From: Egaibacter danicus
Lineage (GTDB): Bacteria; Pseudomonadota; Gammaproteobacteria; Burkholderiales; Burkholderiaceae_C
Direction: 5' to 3'
Assembly: GCA_016707075.1 (NCBI GenBank)
Contig: JADJII010000015.1
Span: 1-64,000, forward strand
Length of the DNA stretch: 64,000 nt
Under the pieces are notes generated by a model that made no database searches, was not told the DNA's origin, and saw only the letters and a list, made by a program, of their open reading frames with translations. The position numbers and the translations under genes are program-made. Within the stretch, counting starts at the first letter, position 1. Each line of letters starts with the position of its first letter. Shown here piece after piece: positions 55,822-64,000 of the stretch.

Positions 55822-56307
55822 ATGCAACTGACCCAGTGGACCGACTTCTCCTTGCGCGTGCTCATGTACTGCGCAGCATGGGAGCACCGTGAGCTGCCGG
55901 TAACAATCACCGAGATTGCAGGCAGCCACGGAATCTCACGCAGCCATCTGACAAAAGTTGTTCACCAGTTAGGCGCGCATGGCCTGTTGGAGACCACGCG
56001 CGGGCGTGGGGGCGGCATGCGTCTGTGCAAGCCGGCAGCAGAGATCAATGTCGGGGCGGTGGTGCGTCAGACTGAGACGGATTTCGCCATGGTCGAGTGT
56101 TTTAACGCGCAAACCAATCAATGCTGTTTGAGCCCCCAGTGCCGCCTCAAGGGTGTGCTGCACCAGGCGACCAATAGCTTTCTTGCGGTACTCGATGGTG
56201 TAACCCTGGCAGACTTGGTTGCACCTGCGGCCAATCGGGCGAAAACCAGCAAAATGGCCATGCCCGTCTCCACTAAAGCCAAGACAGCAGACGACAAGAA
56301 GTCCTAG
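55822..56307 (+). CDS. nsrR: NsrR-like Rrf2-family NO-sensing repressor
   Basis: 161 residues. Winged-helix N-terminus MQLTQWTDFSLRVLMYCAAW, ITEIAGSHGISRSHLTKVVH, LETTRGRGGGMRLCKPAAEI, then VECFNAQTNQCCLSPQCRLK with cysteines spaced as in NsrR Fe-S proteins. NO disassembles the cluster and releases repression. It is divergent from ric-ccoG-nnrS, with the double dyad between them. The C-terminal tail (KTSKMAMPVSTKAKTADDKK) is longer than usual. Confidence 0.9.
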   Translation: MQLTQWTDFSLRVLMYCAAWEHRELPVTITEIAGSHGISRSHLTKVVHQLGAHGLLETTRGRGGGMRLCKPAAEINVGAVVRQTETDFAMVECFNAQTNQCCLSPQCRLKGVLHQATNSFLAVLDGVTLADLVAPAANRAKTSKMAMPVSTKAKTADDKKS

Positions 56308-56311
56308 GCGC

Positions 56312-57457
56312 TCACGCCCGTGGGACTGCCTCGGACATCGCAAGCCGTTTATACAGTGCGGCCAACATATCGGATTGGGTCACGATGCCAACCACCTTGC
56401 GGCCGGCATCGACCACGGGAATATGTGCCAACCCTTTATCCGATACGCGAGCAATCAGTTGCGCGACGGGCGTTTGCGGTGTCGCTGTAAAAACATCGGA
56501 TGTCATGATCTGCCCGACCACCTCAGCCTTCTCGGAAGTGAGACCGGGCGTTCGGCGCAGAAAGCCTTGCAAACGCACCGCCAGTCCGGCCGCGGACGTG
56601 TCATCCATCTGTCGCAAGAAATCTGCAACGGTCGCGATGCCAATCAGATTTCCAAACGCATCCACCACTGGCAAGGACTTGATCTTATGCAAGCGCAGGA
56701 GGTTCCAGGCCTTTTCCAGATCGGTATCAAAATGCACGGTCATCACATCGCGGGACATGATGTCAGCGCAAGTCAGTCCCACATGGCGTCCAAATGCGTG
56801 GTCCACGGCCAGGTTATATATTTCCACCAATTCGTCTTCCTGCACGTCCACAAAGGTATCCAGCGTGGCCACTGCACTGGCAAGGTCTTCATGGGCCAGG
56901 CCAATGCGGCGCAAGGGCGCCTCGTCCTGGGTACGGTGCAGACTGGGCGCGGTAGCTTGGGCATGGTAAGGATAAGGTCGACGCAGGATGAAGTTGCTGA
57001 TCAGCATCGTGGACCCCAAGGCAATCCCGATATTGAGAACCACCTGTCCCGCAAGCTGCGTCATGCCTGAACCGGAATGCGGCCCATCCAGAACAATCAG
57101 CAAAGCTATCGCAGCACCAGGCGGATGAATGCAATGAAATCGAACCATAAACCAGATGCTGGCTGCGATTGCCACGGTGACGGCGAGCTGTATCGGAGCG
57201 AGCCAATGCACACAGAAAAAACCAACCAGACAGCAAATCAAATAGCTGCCCACGACTGGCCAGGGTTGTGCAACGGGGCTGTGTGGCTGCACATAAAGAA
57301 TCACCATCGTTGCGGCCAAAGGCGTAATAACCCAGTGACCGCTGCCATTTACCGCGTGCAAGAATATCGAACACAGGCCCATGCCCAGAAGTGCCCCCAG
57401 TGCTGCACGCCAGCGCTCGGAGGTAAAAAGGGTATGGATACGGTTCAATGCTTGCAT
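56312..57457 (-). CDS. HPP-family membrane protein with CBS pair
   Basis: About 381 residues; ATG at MQALNRIHTLFTSERWRAAL chosen over a long upstream frame that lacks homology. The HPP domain has four helices including LGALLGMGLCSIFLHAV and the signature FHCIHPPGAAIALLIVLDGP. Two CBS domains follow (ADIMSRDVMTVHFDTDLEKA; QIMTSDVFTATPQTPVAQLI). HPP proteins have been linked to nitrite or anion transport; the CBS pair probably senses nucleotides. It is convergent with nsrR, four bases apart. Confidence 0.88.
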   Translation of the reverse strand: MQALNRIHTLFTSERWRAALGALLGMGLCSIFLHAVNGSGHWVITPLAATMVILYVQPHSPVAQPWPVVGSYLICCLVGFFCVHWLAPIQLAVTVAIAASIWFMVRFHCIHPPGAAIALLIVLDGPHSGSGMTQLAGQVVLNIGIALGSTMLISNFILRRPYPYHAQATAPSLHRTQDEAPLRRIGLAHEDLASAVATLDTFVDVQEDELVEIYNLAVDHAFGRHVGLTCADIMSRDVMTVHFDTDLEKAWNLLRLHKIKSLPVVDAFGNLIGIATVADFLRQMDDTSAAGLAVRLQGFLRRTPGLTSEKAEVVGQIMTSDVFTATPQTPVAQLIARVSDKGLAHIPVVDAGRKVVGIVTQSDMLAALYKRLAMSEAVPRA

Positions 57458-57508
57458 AAATATTCTCTTATTCGGACCATGGTACTGCTGCGTGGCTAAA
57501 CTTTGCAC

Positions 57509-57913
57509 ATGGACTACGCCACTATCAAACTGCTGCACCAATCCTCGGTCGCGCTCTCCGGCTTGGGTTTCGCTGTGCGGGGCATTGCCTCTTTGCGTGG
57601 GGCGCAATGGACGCAGAGCCGGTTGGCAAAGAGTTTGCCGCATGTCGTGGACAGCGTTCTGCTGCTATCCGCCGTGACCTTGGCAGCCATGCTGCACCTC
57701 AACCCTGCACATGCGCCATGGCTGATGGCCAAGTTACTGGGCTTGCTGCTCTACATCGGCTTGGGCATAGTGGCACTTCGTCCACGTTTTGGATGGAAGA
57801 CCCGTGCCACTGCATGGGTACTGGCCCTGGTCGTACTGGCATGGATTGCGACGGTCGCTGTGTTGAAAAATCCCTGGGGGTTTATTGCCATCCTGCTGCA
57901 AGCCAGCGCCTGA
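57509..57913 (+). CDS. SirB2-family membrane protein
   Basis: 134 residues, four hydrophobic helices (SVALSGLGFAVRGIASLR, SVLLLSAVTLAAMLHL, LGLLLYIGLGIVALRPRFGW, WVLALVVLAWIATVAVL). It starts MDYATIKLLHQSSVALSG, typical of SirB2/InvR-type proteins. Function is unclear; relatives often sit by NO or respiration genes. It is divergent from the HPP gene with a 51-bp gap. Confidence 0.82.
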   Translation: MDYATIKLLHQSSVALSGLGFAVRGIASLRGAQWTQSRLAKSLPHVVDSVLLLSAVTLAAMLHLNPAHAPWLMAKLLGLLLYIGLGIVALRPRFGWKTRATAWVLALVVLAWIATVAVLKNPWGFIAILLQASA

Positions 57914-58299
57914 TCAATATCGGGTGAAGATTTCCCAGACCAAATTCCCCTTTTGCTTTTCCAGTGCGCCTGAACGCTACTGAACCGAGCCTCTACTTCA
58001 TCGGTGACCGGCATAAAGAGCGGTCTAACCGGGTCTCCGGCCCTGAGAAGTGCTAGGCTGTTGGTGAACTCGTTGACCAAGTCAGCAACGGCCTTCTCTG
58101 AATGCTTCGATTGTGCGGTGCTGTTGAGTCTCCATATCTGCATCCGCATCCGTCCAGCCTCATTGACAGCCGCCGCCCCACCTTCGAGCTGCCAGGTGAC
58201 CCATAGGGTTAGCCCAATGGAAAGCAATGCTACGAACAGAAGCACAGCGCCAATGGTGACAAGTTTAGTGGAGAGTGAGTGCTGCTTTTGCATGACCAT
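57751..58299 (-). pseudogene. Truncated NarX/PilJ-type sensor N-terminus
   Basis: The first ~115 residues are a sensor-kinase N-terminus: a membrane helix (LVTIGAVLLFVALLSIGLTL), then AAAVNEAGRMRMQIWRLNST, the conserved PilJ/NarX P-box type motif. Homology stops near HWKSKRGIW (about 57950), and the frame continues into the antisense of the SirB2 gene. The second membrane helix, HAMP and kinase are absent. A nitrate/nitrite sensor gene was probably cut off when this segment was assembled. Confidence 0.68.
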
Positions 58300-58805
58300 A
58301 GACTAACCGGCGCCACATCATGATTCAAGCGCATCAAGTGATTACTACCAATGAGGTACCTCTGATAGTACCGAAGATTTATGTAAAAAGTTGGGCCTTG
58401 CCGGAATGTGCCAAAACGGTGTATCCATCCGGAATGGCAACATGACACGTGCCACGAACGGCTTCAAACGGTAGTTGCCTCCGATTCAATTCCTTTGAAC
58501 ATTTGAAACTTCAAAAACATGGACTGAGACAGGCAAGACTTTGAATCCATATGGACTACCTGTCTGCACACTGAAGCACGATTGGGAATAACAGAGTGGT
58601 GTGGTGATTCAGTCAGATATCAAGCGGATGGCCGCAAACCATAACTGACGGCATCCTGCTTGTGCGCAGACGAACAGACTGACTTGCAACCCGGATAGCA
58701 AAATCCGTTCACCGGCACAGTGCTATTAGCGCTGCTACCACTTGAAAGGTTTAGAGGAAACAAAGTTTGGATACGATTTACAGCCCTGCAAAAGATGTAA
58801 TAGTG
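58300..58805. other. Region without a supported gene
   Basis: Frames on both strands lack family resemblance. It probably contains the promoter of the truncated sensor. No repeats were recognised. Confidence 0.35.
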
Positions 58806-59000
58806 ATGAGTCATGAAGCCGGTCATGACAGTGCTCATCACTTCCGAAGAGCAGCAAGGCACGGGCAAGAAGCTGAGCGCTTATTCCGAATGGGAGACGA
58901 TCGGCAGGCGGCGATGCATGCCAGCATTTCACGCAAGCATACTGCTGCTGCCATGGAGCTCGACAAGACACCGAAGCATGGATCGCGTCCCATCTCCTGA
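58806..59000 (+). CDS. Small His/Ala-rich helical protein
   Basis: 64 residues from MSHEAGHDSAHHFRRAARHG to the stop, containing HGQEAERLFRMGDDRQAAMH and ASISRKHTAAAMELDKTPKH. The pattern resembles small stress-associated proteins with AAxHHxxAAxH helices found in many proteobacteria. Function unknown. ATG chosen over an upstream TTG; ribosome site is weak (GTGATGAG context). Confidence 0.45.
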   Translation: MSHEAGHDSAHHFRRAARHGQEAERLFRMGDDRQAAMHASISRKHTAAAMELDKTPKHGSRPIS

Positions 59001-59512
59001 CACCACAATCATCTCCTGGCTTCACAGAGATCGCGTCACCACTCATTGCCTCTTGATCGAATTTTGCATCTTGAGTCTTTGCCAATGTGGCGCTGGAAAC
59101 TCCCACAGTAGACGCCTTCATGGAAGATTTGGTTGCCCATTAGAAGGCCCACATTACCGAGCATGGCAGCTCCCACTTCCCAGTCGGATGCATGCATGAA
59201 GGGTTCCAACTAGGCAGTTGGGTATCTCACCAGAGAGGAATTCTGGAGGCGATGTTGCCCACGCTGCGATCTCGTCTTGAAGCTAGTACCTGTTGGGTCT
59301 GGAACCGCACAAAAACTGCTTTGTAGTGCACAAAATGGTCAACAGGCCTGATGAACTTCGCAAAAAGCAATATCTTGATCGAGCGACTGCATTCCGCGAA
59401 ATCGGATGTCAGCTATTCCATTTCAATGGAGTTTCCAGCTTTTTGTGGAACGGCAGCAAACAGCCCAAAGCGGGTCTACGTTTCGGGCCTTGAATTCCAT
59501 TCCTCAGAGGAG
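59001..59512. other. Region inside the right end of the 14-kb element, no gene
   Basis: No supported coding sequence. Base composition is mixed and may represent eroded cargo. It ends at the 46-bp right repeat. Confidence 0.35.
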
Positions 59513-59558
59513 AAATCCGCTCGTTTTACCTTTTCGAGGGGATGGGCTCATTTAGCCA
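59513..59558 (-). repeat. Right 46-bp terminal inverted repeat
   Basis: Exact inverse of 45498-45543; outer end reads TTTAGCCA on the plus strand. It abuts the truncated dctP-like gene. Confidence 0.85.
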
Positions 59559-59772
59559 TCTTCAAGCGCCCGCCCGACATCTTGTCGACGCGGTCGCCGA
59601 AGCGTTTCATCAGATCGAAATAGATGCTCGCGGTGGGCACTCCGGTCTGGATTTTCAGCCGTGTGACGCTCTGCGCAGAGGCAGGCATTGGCACCAGCGC
59701 GCTGGCGGATGTCAAAGCTGCGGCGCCTGCACTTAGCGCGAGCCTGCGGTTTGGGTTCTTCAATTGGTTCAT
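59559..59772 (-). pseudogene. TRAP transporter substrate-binding protein DctP, 3' truncated
   Basis: N-terminal 71 codons of a periplasmic binding protein: Tat/Sec-like signal MNQLKNPNRRLALSAGAAAL, mature start near SAQSVTRLKIQTGVPTASIY, then FDLMKRFGDRVDKMSGGRLK. The frame then enters the 46-bp repeat and stops after MAK. About 80 percent of the protein is missing. It lies upstream of the GMC oxidoreductase gene on the same strand, so an original uptake-oxidation locus was interrupted by the element. Confidence 0.82.
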
Positions 59773-59799
59773 CTTGGTCTCCTTAGGTCTTGCCTGTTA

Positions 59800-61449
59800 C
59801 TAAATAAGGGCCCCGGGGGGCCCGCCCTTCTGTCGTCTGCCACGTGAATCTTCGCGAATCATGTCGACGGCCTTCTCGGCCATCATCACGGCGGGTGCGT
59901 TGGTGTTGCCTGAGACCAGCGTCGGCATTGCCGAGCAGTCGATCACGCGCAGGCCCTGGACCCCGTGCACGCGTAGCCGGGCATCCAGCACCGCGCCTTG
60001 CGCCGGGTCCAGACCCATCTGGCAGGTGCCGGTGGGGTGAAAAATCGTGGCGCCGTTGTTGCGGCAGAACTCCAGCAAGGCTGCGTCGTCAACCGTATCT
60101 TTGCCTGGCTTGACTTCTCGCTTGATGAGTCCGCGCATGGACATTGAGCCAGTGATGGCGCGCACAACTTTGAGTGCGGCCACGTTGGTGCGGCGGTCCA
60201 GATCGGTTGAGAGATAGTTGGGTTGCATCTCGGGAGGCTGGAACGGATCAGCGGACTTGATGCGGATATGGCCTCGCGACTCGGGCCGCAGCTGGCAGAC
60301 CGACATGGTCATGCCCGAAAAGTCGTGCACTTTGGCGCCCGCCATATCGGCCGACAGGGTGGCCACGTGAAACTGGATGTCGGGCGTCTTGGCTTCTCCG
60401 GGTAGCGCCTTCATGAAGCAGCCGCCCTGGTTGATGCCCACCGCCAGCGGCCCGCTGCGCTTGAAGAACCACTGCATGCCCAACTTGGCCTGACCGAGTA
60501 GCGAGTTCAGCTCGTCGTTGGTGGTGCGCTGATTCATTTCATAGATCATGCGAATTTGCAGGTGGTCTTGCAGGTTCTCGCCCACACCTGCTAAGTCGTG
60601 TACAACCGGAATGCCATGCTGTCTCAGCAAGGCGGCAGGGCCGATGCCCGAGAGCTGCAACAGTTGGGGCGACTGGATGGCACCAGCCGACAGCAGGACC
60701 TCACCTCTGGCTTTGGCAACTTTGTCCACGCCCCCCTGGCGGTAACGAACGCCCACTGCGCGCTTGCCCTCCATCACGACGCCCATGGCTTGCGCGCCGG
60801 TTTCGATACACAGGTTGGTGCGATTCTTGTTGGGTGTGAGGTAACCCTTGGCCGTGCTCCAGCGCCAGCCTTTCCAGGTGGTCAACTGGTAGTAGCCTGC
60901 GCCTTCTTGGCGCTCACCATTGAAGTCGTCGGTGCGGGGCACGCCGTTCTCGCCGGCGCCGTTGATGAAGGCTTCGATCAATGGGTTCTTGACGCCGATG
61001 TCAGAGACTGACAGCGGGCCAATGCCGCCGTGGAACTTGCTGGCCCCACGCTGGTTCCGTTCAGACTTGATGAAGTACGGCAGGCATTCGTCGTAGCTCC
61101 AACCCTTGAGACCCAGGGCGTTGGACCAGTGGTCGTAGTCTTCGCGCTGGCCGCGGATATAGATCAGGCCGTTGATGGAGCTGGACCCCCCCAAGGTCTT
61201 GCCGCGCGGCCAATAGATCTGGCGGCCATTCATGTTGGGATCGGGATCGGTGTGGTAACACCAGTTGATCTTTTTGTCCCACATAGTCTTGCCGTAGCCG
61301 ATGGGCAGGTGAATCCAGAACGAACGGTCCGGCGGCCCTGCTTCCAGCAGCAGCACCTTCACGGACGGGTCTTCGCTCAACCGACCTGCGAGGACGGCAC
61401 CGGACGACCCTGCGCCGACCACGATGTAGTCAAACTCTTCTGCTTTCAC
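59800..61449 (-). CDS. GMC-family FAD oxidoreductase (choline dehydrogenase-like)
   Basis: About 550 residues. FAD-binding FDYIVVGAGSSGAVLAGRLS near the N-terminus, GMC signature WPRGKTLGGSSSINGLIYIR, and second signature VLLSAGAIQSPQLLQLSGIG. C-terminal catalytic His region FCRNNGATIFHPTGTCQMG and STALVSGN-like MPTLVSGNTNAPAVMMAEKA. It oxidises a primary or secondary alcohol; substrate not determinable. The start is a GTG with GGAG upstream. A longer frame begins 13 codons before. Probably cotranscribed with the truncated dctP. Confidence 0.92.
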   Translation of the reverse strand: MKAEEFDYIVVGAGSSGAVLAGRLSEDPSVKVLLLEAGPPDRSFWIHLPIGYGKTMWDKKINWCYHTDPDPNMNGRQIYWPRGKTLGGSSSINGLIYIRGQREDYDHWSNALGLKGWSYDECLPYFIKSERNQRGASKFHGGIGPLSVSDIGVKNPLIEAFINGAGENGVPRTDDFNGERQEGAGYYQLTTWKGWRWSTAKGYLTPNKNRTNLCIETGAQAMGVVMEGKRAVGVRYRQGGVDKVAKARGEVLLSAGAIQSPQLLQLSGIGPAALLRQHGIPVVHDLAGVGENLQDHLQIRMIYEMNQRTTNDELNSLLGQAKLGMQWFFKRSGPLAVGINQGGCFMKALPGEAKTPDIQFHVATLSADMAGAKVHDFSGMTMSVCQLRPESRGHIRIKSADPFQPPEMQPNYLSTDLDRRTNVAALKVVRAITGSMSMRGLIKREVKPGKDTVDDAALLEFCRNNGATIFHPTGTCQMGLDPAQGAVLDARLRVHGVQGLRVIDCSAMPTLVSGNTNAPAVMMAEKAVDMIREDSRGRRQKGGPPGALI

Positions 61450-61609
61450 GTCACGACTCCATGTGGGACAAATTGATCCACTTTTCAAGTATTTATGTGT
61501 GAAGGTAGTTTATTGTGAACAAAATTGGAACGCAATATCTCGTTATTAGTGATTTCCCTAGGTTGTGCGACATTTACAATGGGCCATTGCAAAGCAGGGC
61601 ACTAAGTTC

Positions 61610-62392
61610 ATGACCGTTCTCGCCTCCAACCCGTTGATGCCTGTCGCCAGCTCCACTTCGTCCTCGGAGCGCAGCCTGAGATTGCTGTCTGTGCTGGCGC
61701 ACCAGGGGCGTCCGATGTCGCTGGCCGAACTGATAGAGGCGCTCAATCTGCCAAAAGCCACCGTACACCGTATGTGCATGCAGTTGATGGAGTGCGGTTT
61801 TGTGTCGCGCGATCTGAACGAGCGCGACTTCGTGGTGGGGCCTGCCCTCCGCAAGCTGGCCCTGGACACACTCAACCATGGCAGCCTGCGCGGCTTGCGC
61901 CATGAGGTATTGGCAGGCCTGGTGGCGCAGGTGGGCGAGACCTGCAACTTCACCACGCTCGATGGTGCCGGAGTCTTGTATCTGGACCGGGTGGAGGCGC
62001 CCTGGCCCTGGCGCCTCACGCTGGATGTGGGTGCGCATGTGCCGCTGCATTGCACCGCAAGCGGCAAATTGTTCCTGGCGTTCATGTCGGCCAAGCAGCG
62101 CGAGGCCATGTTGCGCACGCTCGATCTTCAGCCCATCACCGAGCACAGCATCGCCACCGTGGAGGCGCTGCGCAAGGAGTGCAACATCATCCGTGAGCGC
62201 GGCTACGCGTTCGACCGCGAAGAGTTCGTGCTGGGGTTGGTGGCCATCGCCATTCCAGTGCGGGATGCCTCAGGCGAGGTGCGCGCCGCACTGGCGGTTC
62301 ACGCTCCCGCCGCGCGCATGCCGCTGGAGAAGGCCTTGCAGCGCCTGCCAGCCCTGTATGTCGCGGCCGAACGCATGACGGCGCTTTTGTAA
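61610..62392 (+). CDS. IclR-family transcriptional regulator
   Basis: 260 residues from MTVLASNPLMPVASSTSSSE. The N-terminal winged helix is SLRLLSVLAHQGRPMSLAEL, IEALNLPKATVHRMCMQLME. The IclR effector domain includes VAQVGETCNFTTLDGAGVLY, HVPLHCTASGKLFLAFM (family signature) and EEFVLGLVAIAIPVRDASGE. It is divergent from the GMC gene and likely controls it and the decarboxylase. Confidence 0.92.
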   Translation: MTVLASNPLMPVASSTSSSERSLRLLSVLAHQGRPMSLAELIEALNLPKATVHRMCMQLMECGFVSRDLNERDFVVGPALRKLALDTLNHGSLRGLRHEVLAGLVAQVGETCNFTTLDGAGVLYLDRVEAPWPWRLTLDVGAHVPLHCTASGKLFLAFMSAKQREAMLRTLDLQPITEHSIATVEALRKECNIIRERGYAFDREEFVLGLVAIAIPVRDASGEVRAALAVHAPAARMPLEKALQRLPALYVAAERMTALL

Positions 62393-62426
62393 GGGTGGGT
62401 GCCTGGCAGGACACGGCGGCCAGCGT

Positions 62427-63917
62427 TCATTTGTTCAGGCTGGATGCGGCCACAAGTTGTTGTCCGATGCGATCGATTTCGCGGATGAGCATGTCCAGAT
62501 CGGCCCAGGTGGTGCGGTGGTTGGTGATGTTCACCCGGATGGCATTGCGGCCGCCCACCAGCGTCGTAGAGGGTGCGGCCAGTCCCTGAATCTGCAACTG
62601 AACCACGATTTCGTCGTTGAGGCGGTCCATCGCTGGCGCGTCCTGATCCGGAGCCTGGTAGCGGAAGCAGCAGATGTTCATGGCCACGGGTGCCAGCATT
62701 ACCATGCGGGGATGGGCATCGACCAGCGTCTTCAGATAGGCCGCCTGTTCGCAATTCTGTGCGATCAGAGCCCCCAGTTTGTCGGTGCCATGTTCGGCCA
62801 GTTGGGTCCAGATCTTGAGCGCCCGAAACCCGCGTGAAAGCTCCGGGCCATACTCCACCGGCCAGGGGTTGCCTGCGGCCAGACCGCGTTCAGAACCTTT
62901 GAGGTATTCGGGTCGCTCGGAGAACGCACGTCGATGCAGCTCATCGGATCGCATCAGGATGAAGCCTGCGTCGTAGTTCACATGGAGCCATTTGTGGAAA
63001 TCAAAGGCCAGTGAATCGGCCCGCTTGATGCCACTCAGGCGTGGACGCAGCTGGTCGCACAGCACGCCCAGGGCTCCAAAGGCGCCGTCGATGTGAAACC
63101 ACAACTGTTCAGCTTCGGCGATGTCGGCCAGCATCTCCAGATCGTCAATGGCACCCACGTTGACCGCGCCCGCCGTGCCGACAAGCGCGAACGGCGTGAG
63201 ACCAGCGGCGCGGTCTTGTGCAATAGCCGCTTGCAGCGCGCCGGTGTCGATCTCGAAGCGTTCGTTGACGGCGATCTTGCGCAGCGCATCGGAGCCCAGG
63301 CCCAGAATGTCGAAGGCTCGCGCCACGCAGGAGTGGGTTTGCGCCGAGGTGTAGCCCACCAGTTGCGGCCGCCCGGTATGTTGGAGGCCGGCCTTGCGGC
63401 TCGTGAAATCAAAGCAGCGGTCGCGCGCCGCCTTCAGCGCAACGATGGTGGCGACCGAGGTGCCACTCACAATCAGGCCGCTGGCTGTGGCAGGGAATTC
63501 GAACAGTTCGCGACACCAGTCCACCACCTGCTTTTCCACATACATCGCGCCGTGGTCGCGCCCGCCCAGGTTGGCGTTGATGGCGGCAGCGGCGATCTCG
63601 GCGATCAGGTTGCCAGGCGTGCCCGATCCGTGCACCCATCCAAAGAATCGCGGGTGGGTATTGCCCACGCCGTAAGGTAGAAGCGTCTGCATGTGCGCCT
63701 GCGTGGCTTCAGCGCCCAAGCCCTGCCTAGGCAGGGGCTTCTTGTAGTTTGCTTTCAATTCGGGTGGGAACGCCGTCCATACGCGTCCTTCCCGGTTGTT
63801 TTGCATCTTGTCGATGGCCGCGTCCAACATGCGGTGTGCTTGCGCGCGAAAGACTTCCCAGTCGTCGGGATCCAGGGACTGCTCTTGCGCGCGATGAGGA
63901 ATGTCAGGTGAACTCAT
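62427..63917 (-). CDS. PLP-dependent group II decarboxylase
   Basis: 496 residues, aromatic-L-amino-acid/glutamate decarboxylase superfamily. Conserved parts are THPRFFGWVHGSGTPGNLIA, ASGLIVSGTSVATIVALKAA, YTSAQTHSCVARAFDILGLG (His stacking on PLP), LWFHIDGAFGALGVL (Asp binding pyridine N) and DSLAFDFHKWLHVNYDAGFI with the Schiff-base Lys. Complete. Substrate is not determinable; neighbours suggest amine or amino-acid catabolism. Confidence 0.92.
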   Translation of the reverse strand: MSSPDIPHRAQEQSLDPDDWEVFRAQAHRMLDAAIDKMQNNREGRVWTAFPPELKANYKKPLPRQGLGAEATQAHMQTLLPYGVGNTHPRFFGWVHGSGTPGNLIAEIAAAAINANLGGRDHGAMYVEKQVVDWCRELFEFPATASGLIVSGTSVATIVALKAARDRCFDFTSRKAGLQHTGRPQLVGYTSAQTHSCVARAFDILGLGSDALRKIAVNERFEIDTGALQAAIAQDRAAGLTPFALVGTAGAVNVGAIDDLEMLADIAEAEQLWFHIDGAFGALGVLCDQLRPRLSGIKRADSLAFDFHKWLHVNYDAGFILMRSDELHRRAFSERPEYLKGSERGLAAGNPWPVEYGPELSRGFRALKIWTQLAEHGTDKLGALIAQNCEQAAYLKTLVDAHPRMVMLAPVAMNICCFRYQAPDQDAPAMDRLNDEIVVQLQIQGLAAPSTTLVGGRNAIRVNITNHRTTWADLDMLIREIDRIGQQLVAASSLNK

Positions 63918-63929
63918 GATGGTCCAGGG

Positions 63930-64000
63930 TCAGGCAGACGCCGCGATACTGGCCGACGCGCCTACGACTTGGCCAATAATGTGGCAGTCTGCCGGGGTGA
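63930..64000 (-). CDS. C-terminal end of an upstream gene (partial)
   Basis: The last 22 codons of a frame entering from the right edge: TPADCHIIGQVVGASASIAA, then SA and TGA. It lies 12 bp before the decarboxylase start, in the same direction. No family assignable from so few residues. Confidence 0.3.
   Translation of the reverse strand, partial: TPADCHIIGQVVGASASIAASA

Larger units (their letters stand above)
45498..59558. mobile_element. 14-kb Tn3-family transposon-like segment with nitrosative-stress cargo
   Basis: It is bounded by perfect 46-bp inverted repeats and holds TumA/TumE, a tyrosine recombinase, a Tn3-family transposase, and NO-stress genes. The left repeat lies 57 bp from tumA; the right repeat truncates a dctP-like gene. 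The left repeat truncates stbA. Flanking pentamers differ (GGAAT and TCTTC), so no target duplication is seen and the two flanks come from different genes. That implies a deletion or rearrangement after insertion, or two independent copies. The unit status is an inference from the repeats and gene content. Confidence 0.65.

Noticed and set aside
56219..57070. A 283-codon plus-strand frame opposite the HPP-CBS gene
   Set aside because: Antisense shadow of a well-supported membrane protein gene; composition (His/Gln-rich) is typical of shadows.
45493..59563. A 5-bp target-site duplication flanking the 46-bp repeats
   Set aside because: The flanking pentamers GGAAT and TCTTC do not match, also when the boundary is moved by one base.

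Overview
The window reads as part of a large plasmid or secondary replicon of a betaproteobacterium, most likely Burkholderiales/Comamonadaceae. The evidence is a Rep_3-type initiator coupled to its own DnaB, iterons, a ParAB system with three parS-like palindromes, a second StbABC-type stability operon, and several toxin-antitoxin (TA) modules and transposons. The genus call is inference from protein flavour and gene neighbourhood. No rRNA, tRNA or CRISPR array was recognised.

Layout. 0.3-4.6 kb: maintenance island with hipBA, an orphan TacA antitoxin, an antitoxin remnant, and a zeta-toxin operon with an RHH antitoxin. 4.6-8.0 kb: a compact operon for bacterial ubiquitin-like conjugation (ubiquitin-like protein, E2-fold protein, JAB-E1 fusion, DUF6527 protein, SDH/ClpP-fold serine protease). 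This is the most interesting system here. 8.3-14.1 kb: replication and partition core (dnaB, repB, 21-bp-spaced iterons, parA, parB, parS). 14.1-23 kb: mobile block with a large tyrosine recombinase, a TniA/TniB transposon carrying RelB/YafQ, an ISKra4-type IS and a decayed IS3-type IS. 23.1-38.6 kb: an MSHA-like type IV pilus operon on the minus strand, with prepilins, a large minor-pilin-like protein ending in an L-type lectin-like domain, and an embedded two-component system. 39-43.7 kb: Sel1 protein, diguanylate cyclase, lipase and a membrane/TPR-like protein. 44-45.5 kb: stbCBA, with stbA truncated. 45.5-59.6 kb: a 14-kb segment bounded by perfect 46-bp inverted repeats. It holds TumE/TumA, a tyrosine recombinase, a Tn3-family transposase and a nitric-oxide stress gene set (NnrS, CcoG, RIC, NsrR-like regulator, HPP-CBS, SirB2). 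59.6-64 kb: truncated TRAP-transporter gene, GMC oxidoreductase, IclR regulator and PLP decarboxylase.

A cross-cutting observation is that reading frames are broken in two stretches only (about 3.1-7.6 kb and 28.9-37.2 kb). Nearly every break I could reconstruct by hand is repaired by changing the length of a homopolymer by one or two bases. Genes between and around these stretches are intact. I therefore label these genes frameshifted, but think many are sequencing or assembly artefacts rather than true pseudogenes.

Functionally, the replicon combines redundant segregation and addiction systems, a probable ubiquitin-like antiphage module, surface adhesion through a lectin-tipped pilus, and a transposon-borne response to nitrosative stress.
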